NCBI RefSeq assembly: GCF_042657365.1
Contig: NZ_JBHSKT010000004.1
Location: 62,001-126,000 of the forward strand
Length of the DNA stretch: 64,000 nt
Direction of reading: 5' to 3'
DNA from: Adhaeribacter_A terreus
GTDB lineage: Bacteria; Bacteroidota; Bacteroidia; Cytophagales; Hymenobacteraceae
Shown: in pieces, positions 26,470 through 34,400 of the stretch
Numbering within the stretch: position 1 is the first letter of the stretch
Layout: every line of letters begins with the position of its first letter
The notes under the pieces: model-generated
Told to the model about the DNA's origin: nothing
What the model saw: only the letters and a program-made list of their open reading frames with translations
Database searches by the model: none
Translations under genes and position numbers: made by a program

Positions 26470-26500
26470 AAAAACGGTATGCTTTTTAGCTGAAAAACTG
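26470..26500 (-). repeat. R1 unit inside R2 copy A
   Basis: AAAAACGGTATGCTTTTTAG then CTGAAAAACTG. Its counterpart in copy B is 54214-54245. Confidence 0.75.
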
Positions 26501-26543
26501 CTGCCCGCCAACAAGGTCCTTCGCTAACGCTCAGGATGACAGC

Positions 26544-26574
26544 AAAAAACGCTATACTTTTAAAGCAAAAAAGT
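26544..26574 (-). repeat. R1 unit at the end of R2 copy A
   Basis: AAAAAACGCTATACTTTT then AAAGCAAAAAAG. The counterpart in copy B is 54105-54134. Confidence 0.65.
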
Positions 26575-26598
26575 CTGTACCAAAACGATACAGACTTT
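26570..26598 (-). terminator. Terminator of the dipeptidase gene
   Basis: AAAGTCTGTA and TACAGACTTT stem with an adjacent T run on the minus strand. Its loop contains AAAACGATA, overlapping the edge of the R1 unit. Confidence 0.8.
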
Positions 26599-26621
26599 CA
26601 GAAATGTTGCCGAAGCAAAAT

Positions 26622-27989
26622 TTACTTCCCGGAACTCATTTCCGCATAATATTGGTAGAAATACGGGATCGTTTCAATGCCTTTAAAATAGTTGAATAAC
26701 CCGTAGCTTTCATTCGGCGAATGGATCGCATCCGAATCAAGGCCAAAACCCATCATCACAGAATCAATACCCAATTCCGATTTAAACATGGCTACAATGG
26801 GAATGCTGCCGCCGCTGCGTACCGGAATTGGCTTTTTGCCGAACGTGGTTTCGTAGGCTTTACTGGCGGCCTGGTAGGCAACCGAGTTGGTTGGCGTAAC
26901 TACCGGCTCGCCGCCGTGGTGGGGTTTCACCAGCACTTTTACACTTTTCGGGGCAATACTTTCGAAGTGCTTCTGGAATTTTTCGGTTATTTCTTCGGAG
27001 GTCTGGTGCGGCACCAAACGCATGGAAATTTTAGCAAAAGCCTTTGAAGCAATTACCGTTTTAGCGCCTTCGCCGGTATAACCGCCCCAGATACCATTCA
27101 CATCCAGCGTTGGCCGGATCGAAGTTCTTTCCAAAGTAGAATAACCAGCTTCGCCATGAATATCACCCAAGTCTAAGGCTTTTTTGTATTTCTCCAGATC
27201 GAAAGGCGCTTTGGCCATTTCAGCACGTTCTTCTTTAGAAAGTTCATCTACATTGTCGTAAAAACCGGGAATAGTAATGTGGTTGTTTTCGTCGTGCAGA
27301 CTGGCGATCATTTTGCAAAGAATATTGATTGGATTCGCTACCGCGCCGCCGTATAAACCGGAATGCAGGTCGCGGTTCGGGCCGGTAACTTCTACTTCCA
27401 GGTAACTTAAACCGCGCAAACCTGAGGTAATAGACGGCGTATCGTTGGCAATTATGCCGGTATCGGAAATTAGAATTACATCGGCTTTCAGTTTTTTCTT
27501 GTTGTTTTTTACGAAGGTGCCCAGGTTTTCAGAACCCACTTCTTCCTCGCCCTCTATCATGAATTTAACGTTGCAGGCCAGTTTATTTTCCCTCATCATC
27601 ATCTCAAAGGCTTTGAAGTGCATGTACATCTGGCCTTTATCGTCGCAGGCGCCGCGGGCGTAAATCTTTTCGTTCTTAATTACCGGTTCAAACGGCGGCG
27701 AATCCCAGAGCTCATAAGGGTCTGCGGGTTGTACATCATAATGGCCATAAACCAGAACCGTAGGCAATTTCGGATCAACCATCTTTTCGCCGTAAAGGAT
27801 CGGGTAACCTGCTGTCTGGCAAAGTTCAACCTTATCGGCGCCGGCTGCTTCCAGTTTCTCTTTCAGGAATTGAGCCGTGGCTATCACATCGTCTTTGAAT
27901 TTCGGATCGGCACTCACGCTTGGCAGGCGCAGCAGATCTAACAATTCATTCAGGAAACGGTCTTTATTCTGGGTCAGGAAATCGTTCAT
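26622..27989 (-). CDS. M20-family dipeptidase / metallopeptidase
   Basis: 455 residues. The dinuclear zinc site motifs are LVYGHYDVQPAD (His ligand plus catalytic-region Asp), ARGACDDKGQ (bridging Asp) and MIEGEEEVGSENL (catalytic Glu and ligand). DLHSGLYGG is the dimerisation-domain motif of the CNDP/DUG1-like M20 branch. It is a cytosolic dipeptidase that cleaves dipeptides, possibly including Cys-Gly. It stands alone, with a terminator at 26570-26598. Confidence 0.93.
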   Translation of the reverse strand: MNDFLTQNKDRFLNELLDLLRLPSVSADPKFKDDVIATAQFLKEKLEAAGADKVELCQTAGYPILYGEKMVDPKLPTVLVYGHYDVQPADPYELWDSPPFEPVIKNEKIYARGACDDKGQMYMHFKAFEMMMRENKLACNVKFMIEGEEEVGSENLGTFVKNNKKKLKADVILISDTGIIANDTPSITSGLRGLSYLEVEVTGPNRDLHSGLYGGAVANPINILCKMIASLHDENNHITIPGFYDNVDELSKEERAEMAKAPFDLEKYKKALDLGDIHGEAGYSTLERTSIRPTLDVNGIWGGYTGEGAKTVIASKAFAKISMRLVPHQTSEEITEKFQKHFESIAPKSVKVLVKPHHGGEPVVTPTNSVAYQAASKAYETTFGKKPIPVRSGGSIPIVAMFKSELGIDSVMMGFGLDSDAIHSPNESYGLFNYFKGIETIPYFYQYYAEMSSGK

Positions 27990-28023
27990 AGTTCAGTCTT
28001 TTTTAATGTGCTAAAATTAAAAG

Positions 28024-28060
28024 AAAAAAGCCGCCTGAAATAATTTCAGAGCGGCTTTTT
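28024..28060 (-). terminator. Terminator of the T9SS protein gene
   Basis: AAAAAAGCCGC-CTGAAAT and ATTTCAGAGCGGCTTTTT stem with T run. Confidence 0.85.
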
Positions 28061-28079
28061 AAAGCATTATAAAATGAGA

Positions 28080-29948
28080 TTACTTGGTTACAACCAGACG
28101 CTTGGTTACAACTGTTTCACCAGCTTTCAGCGTGCAGATATAAACACCGGCATTCAGATCGCTGATGTTCAGTTTCGCTTCGTGTGAGCCAGCAGTTTGT
28201 TTACCCAGGTTCAGGGTTTTAACTTTTGCACCAATAATGTTAGTTACAGTAAGTTCTACAGCAACCGGCTGTTTCAGATCGAACGTTAAAGTAGCGCTGT
28301 TTGAAGCAGGGTTTGGATAGATGTTGCTTAAACCAACCACGCTGTTACGATCTTTCGATACGCCCATTGGCGACAGAATTTTTGTACCGATGCTGATATT
28401 GATCATGAAATCTTCTGTATCGGCAGTACGGTATTGCGTAAGCGTACCATTCTGAACTTCAAAAGTACGGAAAGAGAACGGAGGTTCTTCGTCTACTAAC
28501 AGGAACGCATTTTGGTCAACACCGGCAGGAACATCCGGAATAACCATTACATATACACCACCGCTGGTGATCATGTAATATTGTTTCTGCGGAATCTCGA
28601 TCAGGTTGTTCGTGTTCAGTAACACATCGGCAGCTGCCAGAGTAGTATCGAATAAAAGAGCACCTAAGCCACCGGTAGCGCTTTCGCCGTAAATACGTAC
28701 AATAAAGCCGTTATCAGCTACAGTTGCACCTTGATCGCCAAGCACATCAAAATCAATAGAACGTACTTCAGTCGGGAAGAATGGCATTGGGTAGAACACC
28801 GCTGCACCAAAGCTGGTTAAACCTTCCGGCGAAGCATTGTTGTAGCTCAGAGCAACTTCTTGTCTGCCAACAGTATCTACCACTACAAGTTCTGTAACAT
28901 TCAGGTTGTTAGAGGAGTTAACGTCACCGGTAAGCGTAACGTTATGCTGAATAGAATAAGTACCGTCGATATTAGGTGTGAACGGAGTTGCAAATGTATG
29001 AGCAGTATCAGTTCCTACGCGTAATTTAGGCAAGCTTACAGTTTGGTTGTAAGTTCCGTTACCTGGTTTAGTAATTGTAAGACGGGAAGAGATCGGGCTG
29101 GCAATATTCACGTTACCTACGTTCGCCACGTTGGCAGTAAGGTTCATTGCCTGGCCTTTTAATGCAGTAAAAGCACCGTTCTGGCTATTGTTTACCCAGT
29201 TAGCTTTCACATCGGAAACCTGGTAAGTAGAGTTAGCCGGACGCTCGAATTTGATAGCAGTGTTGCTGGTTGGCATCTGATCTGCCATAACCTGAAGACC
29301 AATGGTTTCAGTTATGTTTTCGATACCAACTACCGCATCGTTAAAGTTAGCAGTCAGGTTCGGAATTACCGGGTTCATGGTATTGTACTGGAATTTAATA
29401 CCGTTATCGGCTTTGGTAAAAATTACCTGGAATGTGTTTGAACCGATATATTCCGGGGCAGCAGATTGCCAGAAAGGTACGTTAACGTAAGAAACGATTG
29501 CAGTATCTACGTTATTTGTGTACATATAAACGCTGCCTGGGTTTGTAGCGCCAGCAGCAGCCTCTAAAGTAAGGTCAGCCAGGAAAGGAGCAACAAAGTT
29601 AGAGCCTGAACCACCCTGTGGAATGTTAGGGAAGCCGTGCGCAATATTACCAACATTGCTGAAAGATATCCAGCCGTTAGAACCGATCTTAATGCTGTTT
29701 ACATCTACCCAGTAATACTTCATGGTGAAACCCAATGGAATCATACCTACTGAGTTATCATCGCCTAAACCGGTAATTTGCGTTGTACCGGTTTTACCAA
29801 TAATATTGATCCAGTTATAAGTCGGACCACCTGCAGCGGTGTTATCTTTCCATGTGTAACCATAAGCATCCGGGCCACCCGAATTCTGAGCCAGAATTGT
29901 TCCACTGGCTGCAACCATGGCTAGCAGCAGAGTAAAAATTTTTTTCAT
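28080..29948 (-). CDS. T9SS type A cargo protein with beta-sandwich domain
   Basis: 622 residues from Met at 29948 (MKKIFTLLLAMVAASG), chosen because the 27 residues upstream precede the signal peptide. Cleavage is expected after GTILA. The N-terminal domain (about 25-245) contains GSNGWISFSN and FQVIFTKADNGIKFQYNTM, typical of the nidogen-like or choice-of-anchor beta-sandwich. A CARDB-like region (about 265-370) follows. The T9SS type A domain starts at IYPNPASNSATL and ends VVTKRLVVTK. It is exported across both membranes; the function of the central part is unknown. Confidence 0.85.
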   Translation of the reverse strand: MKKIFTLLLAMVAASGTILAQNSGGPDAYGYTWKDNTAAGGPTYNWINIIGKTGTTQITGLGDDNSVGMIPLGFTMKYYWVDVNSIKIGSNGWISFSNVGNIAHGFPNIPQGGSGSNFVAPFLADLTLEAAAGATNPGSVYMYTNNVDTAIVSYVNVPFWQSAAPEYIGSNTFQVIFTKADNGIKFQYNTMNPVIPNLTANFNDAVVGIENITETIGLQVMADQMPTSNTAIKFERPANSTYQVSDVKANWVNNSQNGAFTALKGQAMNLTANVANVGNVNIASPISSRLTITKPGNGTYNQTVSLPKLRVGTDTAHTFATPFTPNIDGTYSIQHNVTLTGDVNSSNNLNVTELVVVDTVGRQEVALSYNNASPEGLTSFGAAVFYPMPFFPTEVRSIDFDVLGDQGATVADNGFIVRIYGESATGGLGALLFDTTLAAADVLLNTNNLIEIPQKQYYMITSGGVYVMVIPDVPAGVDQNAFLLVDEEPPFSFRTFEVQNGTLTQYRTADTEDFMINISIGTKILSPMGVSKDRNSVVGLSNIYPNPASNSATLTFDLKQPVAVELTVTNIIGAKVKTLNLGKQTAGSHEAKLNISDLNAGVYICTLKAGETVVTKRLVVTK

Positions 29949-30132
29949 AAGTAAAGATGAATTATTAATAAATAAGCTGTTTTTCGCCTCTAAAAGTACG
30001 AGGTTATTCCAGTATTTGCAAATGCACAAACTGTTTTAAGCGCAAAACTTGTTTTTAAACAGAATGTAGAACCAGATAAAACATTTCAAAGGGTCAGAAC
30101 GTTAACAAATAGTTTTAAACGAACATCTACGC

Positions 30133-30168
30133 AAAAAATGGCCGTTCCATCTGGGGCGGCCTTTTTTA
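30133..30168. terminator. Orphan hairpin with T run
   Basis: AAAAAATGGCCG and CGGCCTTTTTT stem. T runs occur on both strands. No annotated gene ends here. Confidence 0.55.
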
Positions 30169-30191
30169 TGCTCCAAAACGCTGGTCAACTT

Positions 30192-30222
30192 CAGTTTTTC
30201 TGTTTAAAAGCATACCATTTTT
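30192..30222 (+). repeat. R1 repeat unit
   Basis: CAGTTTTTCTGTTT then AAAAGCATACCATTTTTG. Confidence 0.65.
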
Positions 30223-30305
30223 GTTTCAATCAAACCATCAAACCGCACGAAGGTCTGTTGAATTCTTAAGGAATTTAATCAATGCTACCTTTCCCATTTC
30301 TGCTT

Positions 30306-30334
30306 AAAACGCTATCGTTTTGACCCCAAAAAGT
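30306..30334 (-). repeat. R1 repeat unit
   Basis: AAAACGCTATCGTTTTGA then CCCCAAAAAGT, inverted orientation. Confidence 0.7.
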
Positions 30335-30483
30335 AAGGCTAACACGCTTAGAAATCCTGCAAATACGTTAATCTAATAATCCTTGATCCCGCTAAGAAAA
30401 AAGCGAAACTTCTTAAATCAGCATCATTCAAATACTCCGGCGTTAAAAACCGGATCTGAAATGCAGGAAGTTAAATACTACAT

Positions 30484-30520
30484 AAAAAAGCCTTCCCCTG
30501 CATTAAAGGAAGGCTTTTTA
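30484..30520 (-). terminator. plsY terminator
   Basis: AAAAAAGCCTTCC and GGAAGGCTTTTTA stem, 23 bases after the plsY stop. Confidence 0.88.
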
Positions 30521-30542
30521 AATAATTTCAGCGGGTGTAATG

Positions 30543-31184
30543 TTACCAGAACCGGATATTGGCCCTGCTTTCGTTACCATGTATCAGGCGGGAAATATTT
30601 TTGCGGTGCGTAAAAATAACCAGCACCGCTACAATAACCCCAAAGCTAACCAAAAGAGTTGTAGAGTGTTCTGGCCGGAACCATGGCAATAGCATAAGCA
30701 ACGGAAACGCAAGCGCGGCTAGCATAGAACCCAGCGAAACGTATTTTGAAATAAGCAGCACTACTATAAAAATGCCCAGGCAAACCAAGGCGGCTTCGGT
30801 TTGAATAGCCAGCACCATACCCAGCAAAGTTGCCACACCTTTTCCGCCTTTAAATCCGGCATAAACCGGAAAAACATGCCCTAAAACTGCCAGAAAGCCA
30901 TAAAGCAACTGAAAAGGCACTACATTTTCGGCCGGAATAGCATTGAAGATCACCAAGAAACCTACCAGCGAAGTTGCGGTCCAGCCTTTAAAAATATCGA
31001 CTAGCATAACGATGGTTCCCGGTTTTTTACCCAGCACCCGAAAGGTATTGGTAGCCCCGGAGTTGCCGCTGCCGTGTTCCCGGATATCAATTCCGTAATA
31101 AGCCTTACCAACCCATAAAGCGGTAGGCACTGCTCCTACTAAATAAGCAACCAACGCAAATATCCCAATCAGGAGAAGATTCAT
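30543..31184 (-). CDS. plsY: Glycerol-3-phosphate acyltransferase PlsY
   Basis: 213 residues, standard length, with five or more membrane helices. Motif 1 is EHGSGNSGATNTFRVLG (phosphate loop binding), motif 2 GHVFPVYAGFKGGKGVAT (glycerol-3-phosphate site), and motif 3 is near the C-terminus. The enzyme transfers an acyl group from acyl-phosphate to glycerol-3-phosphate at the inner membrane, the first step of phospholipid synthesis. Partner PlsX is not in the window. Single gene with its own terminator. Confidence 0.97.
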   Translation of the reverse strand: MNLLLIGIFALVAYLVGAVPTALWVGKAYYGIDIREHGSGNSGATNTFRVLGKKPGTIVMLVDIFKGWTATSLVGFLVIFNAIPAENVVPFQLLYGFLAVLGHVFPVYAGFKGGKGVATLLGMVLAIQTEAALVCLGIFIVVLLISKYVSLGSMLAALAFPLLMLLPWFRPEHSTTLLVSFGVIVAVLVIFTHRKNISRLIHGNESRANIRFW

Positions 31185-31320
31185 AGTGTATTCAGAAATT
31201 CAAAAAAAATGGTACGTTATCAGCCGATAAAAGTACCCGTAAAAATCAATCCGGTAATTTAGTAAACGTCAAAGATAAATAAAAAGCCCGGCAGGTTTAC
31301 AATCTTGTTTCCCTAACTCC

Positions 31321-31351
31321 AAAAACGCTATGGTTTCGGACTGAAAAACTC
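31321..31351 (-). repeat. R1 repeat unit
   Basis: AAAAACGCTATGGTTTCGG then ACTGAAAAACTC, between plsY and the 1856-residue protein gene. Confidence 0.72.
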
Positions 31352-31404
31352 ACGGGCCATTGCCATATATATACGTTTCTGCTTTTGCAACCGGCTATAA
31401 AAAG

Positions 31405-31430
31405 GCATAGCCCCGTAATTACGGGGCTAT
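31405..31430 (-). terminator. Hairpin terminator centred on a stop codon
   Basis: CATAGCCCCGTAA and TTACGGGGCTATG form a perfect 13-bp palindrome. The TAA stop of the 1856-residue protein sits at its centre. The minus-strand side runs on into CCTTTTTAT. Confidence 0.85.
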
Positions 31431-34400
31431 GTCTGCTTCGGTATCTTCTTCTATCGGTTCGCCAAATTCATCAAGCTTCGGCTTTTTCTTTTTCTCTTTT
31501 TTCTTTTTCTCCGGCTTCGCCTCTGGCTCTGGTTCCGCGGCTGGCTCAGCAGGAGTATCAGCCGGTGCTTCTTCTGCCGGAGCGTCTATTTGTTCTTCTT
31601 CTTTAACTTTTACTTTCTCCTTTTTCTTCTTCTTGGCCGGTGCCTCTTCTGCAGGGGCTTCTTCAGCCGGAGTATCCGCAACCGGCGCATCTGCTGGTGG
31701 TGCATCGGCCGGAGGAGCTTCAGCCGGCGGTGTATCGGCTACCGGTTCATCTTCAATCGGATAGCCATACTCATCAACCTGTGGCTTTTTCTTCTTTTCT
31801 TTCTTCTTTTTCTTACCGGCTGCCGGTTCCGTGCCATCGCCCTCTCCTTCAGCCGATTCTGTAGCCGGGTCAGAGGCCGGTTCTTCGTTTATCTGAACAG
31901 CCGGAGCATCTACCAGAGGCTCGCCTTTGCCACCCAGATACGTATTCCGGAAATTCAGCACAAACTGGTTCCGGTCCATAGTTTCGCCGGCGATTGGGGT
32001 AAAGGTAGCAGCCACCGTTCCGGCCGGTTTAAGTTTCGGAGCCAGTATCTGGTTAAATTTCCCGTCGGAAGAAGCTACAGTCAGGACATTTTCGGAGTAG
32101 CTGAAATAGTACCAGGTAGTTGGGTTGGCTTCCAGGTAAATATTCACCACATCAAATTCTCCGTTGCGTTTAATTTCAATGTGGCCCGGCATCTGCACGT
32201 TCACATCGGTCTTATCTATGTTGGCTACACTTATCGGACCAACACTGTACCAGGCACCCGTTTTCTGGCTCCAGCGCAATTTCACCTCGTTCAGCACCAG
32301 GCTATGGATCAGCTTCGGCGAAATTTTCGGGAAAGACACATAGCCGGAATTCGTTTTGTTAATGTAATCTTCCACGCCTTTATTGCCCAGGAATTCGCCT
32401 AATTTAAACAGCAACGCTGAATTACCACTGTTAACTGCCTCCGGTGCGCCGCTGGAATTATCTACCAGCATGGTACCCATCTGCGCCCAGGCCTGCGACG
32501 GTAAATTAATATCGAAAGCCATAAAAGCATCCAGGTTTACCCGGTTACTATCCAGATTCGCGCGGGCACTACCGGAAGTTGCCAGTTTAAAATCTCTCTC
32601 CGATTTTATCAGGTTGAACTTTCCTTCGTACTTCGCCACTTTAGACGAATCGTTGTAAAGCATCACATTACCTTCGTAAGAATCGGCGTACGCCCGCGAT
32701 TCATCGCCGAGCTTAAATTCGCGGTTAAATTTATCGTACGAAAGCAAACCATCCACTTCAAAAACGCTCAGGTCCGTTTCATCGGCTTTCTCAGACACAA
32801 ACGTGTTGTAAATTTTTGAGGAATTACCCGAAACGTGCAAACCGGTTACCAACGGCACATCATCCACGGTTTTCATATTTTTGATCGTTACCCGAATAGA
32901 ATCCGGATTTACCGTATTCTTATAAGGGAACCAGGCTGAAGCCGCTTCATCGCCGAATGCAAGTTTCATTTCCCCGTCAAAATCGAGCAATTGTTTATTC
33001 GACGTTAGATTTACAACCCCTTTATACAGAATTTTCGGCAGTAGTTCCATGCGGGTTTCTTCTGCTACCTCGCCCACTGCTTTGGTAACATACTCGTAAG
33101 GCTGGCCTTTTTCTATGAGCACAGAATCGCGGGTAAAACTGCCAAACTTGATCGGGAAGGCTTTGCCCTGCGAATTCTTATATTCCAAAGTAGCAAAACC
33201 CTGGAACTCTTTCCGCGACATGATATCAATTTCGCCCTGCACCATTTCATGGAAACGGTTAAGCGTATCCATCACAATTTTAGAGTTCTGCAACACCTTT
33301 ATGTCCGCACCCTCGGTAATTTCCACGTTGCCGTCGCCCGGATAAATATGCGCATCGTTCGCGCGAATGTAAGGGACTCCGCCTGCTTTCAGGGTATTAG
33401 TATTCAGGTCGTAGAAAGCGCTTTTGGCATAAAACTTCAGCGTATCCTGATCCGGGTTTGTAGAATAGAAGAATGAGCTCGTAATATCTTCCTTGCCTTC
33501 CGGCTCATTCATGGTTACGATCTTCTGCTTGAAATCCCACTTACCGCCGCTCAACGAGGTTTTATACTGCGCATTCGGTAGTTCTGTACTCGCAAAGCCT
33601 ACCCTTTCCGGACTGAATTCGGCATAGCCTTTTTTCAGATCGTAGTCCATGTGCACATCGGTAGCAAGCAAAGCCGGTTTATCCGGATTATCAGACTTAA
33701 TCTCCATCACAGCATTATTCCCCTTAAAGTGCGTTTCCTGGAAATTGAAATACGGCGACTTTATTTTAGTTTCTTCGCTCTCAACCATACCGTTTCCTTT
33801 CAGGCCTTCCGGTGTAATTACGGCCCGGCCTTTATAAGCAAACTGCCCGTTATAAAGCTTTATCGGATCCATGTATTTCTCATTGAAGAGCGAATCCGGT
33901 TTGTTCAGGGCCAGGCTATCGGCGCTCACATGCCAGTTCATTTCATAATGGCCTATAACAGCATCCGGGAAAATTCCGGTTTTATTCGCCGCAATGGCCC
34001 CGGAAATACCACGCTTGGTCGTTACCGAATCGAGGTAGAACGTAAACGTATCGGATTTCAGCGTGGAAGCCAGATAATTGATGGAGCCGTTGGCCTGAAG
34101 ACCATTTTCGTTCAGCGTGATCTTGCCCGTGGCTTTTCCTTTGCCACCATAAACCGGCATACCTTCCTCCGGCATCTGGTATTCAAAACCCAGACTCTGA
34201 TCCGGCATAACCGTCAGACGCGTTTCTATTGGCGGGAAAATATTGCCGGAATGAAACGTACCTTTAAAGTTTACAGCACTTTGGCTGGCGCTGCCAATAC
34301 TATCGAGCTTGAACGGCGGAATGGTAAAGTACACGCTGCTGTCGTAGGCTCCATCAAGTACGTCAGGTTTGTTGAAATACACCACCGCACCGGTAGAAGC

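Larger units (their letters stand above)
26133..26575 (+). repeat. R2 composite repeat, copy A
   Basis: About 440 bp that reappear as the reverse complement at 54105-54568. It contains a CCCCACCTAAATCCC block, a GTTTCTGCGTGCGCG stem and its inverted partner CGCGAACGCAGAAAC (about 26310-26398) enclosing smaller GC-rich hairpins, an AAGTCCTTC-like/CTCAGGATGAC segment, and two R1 units (26470, 26544). No open reading frame is convincing. It occupies most of the gap between the SDR and dipeptidase genes. Confidence 0.85.
29949..30542. other. Intergenic gap, 594 bp
   Basis: It contains the upstream region of the T9SS gene, an isolated terminator-like hairpin (30133-30168), two R1 units (30192-30222 and 30306-30334) and the plsY terminator (30484-30520). 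No convincing gene is seen. The isolated hairpin leaves room for a small RNA of roughly 100-200 nt. Confidence 0.5.

Noticed and set aside
26133..26575. R2 as an insertion sequence
   Set aside because: No transposase frame, no clear terminal inverted repeats with target duplication; kept only as a composite non-coding repeat.
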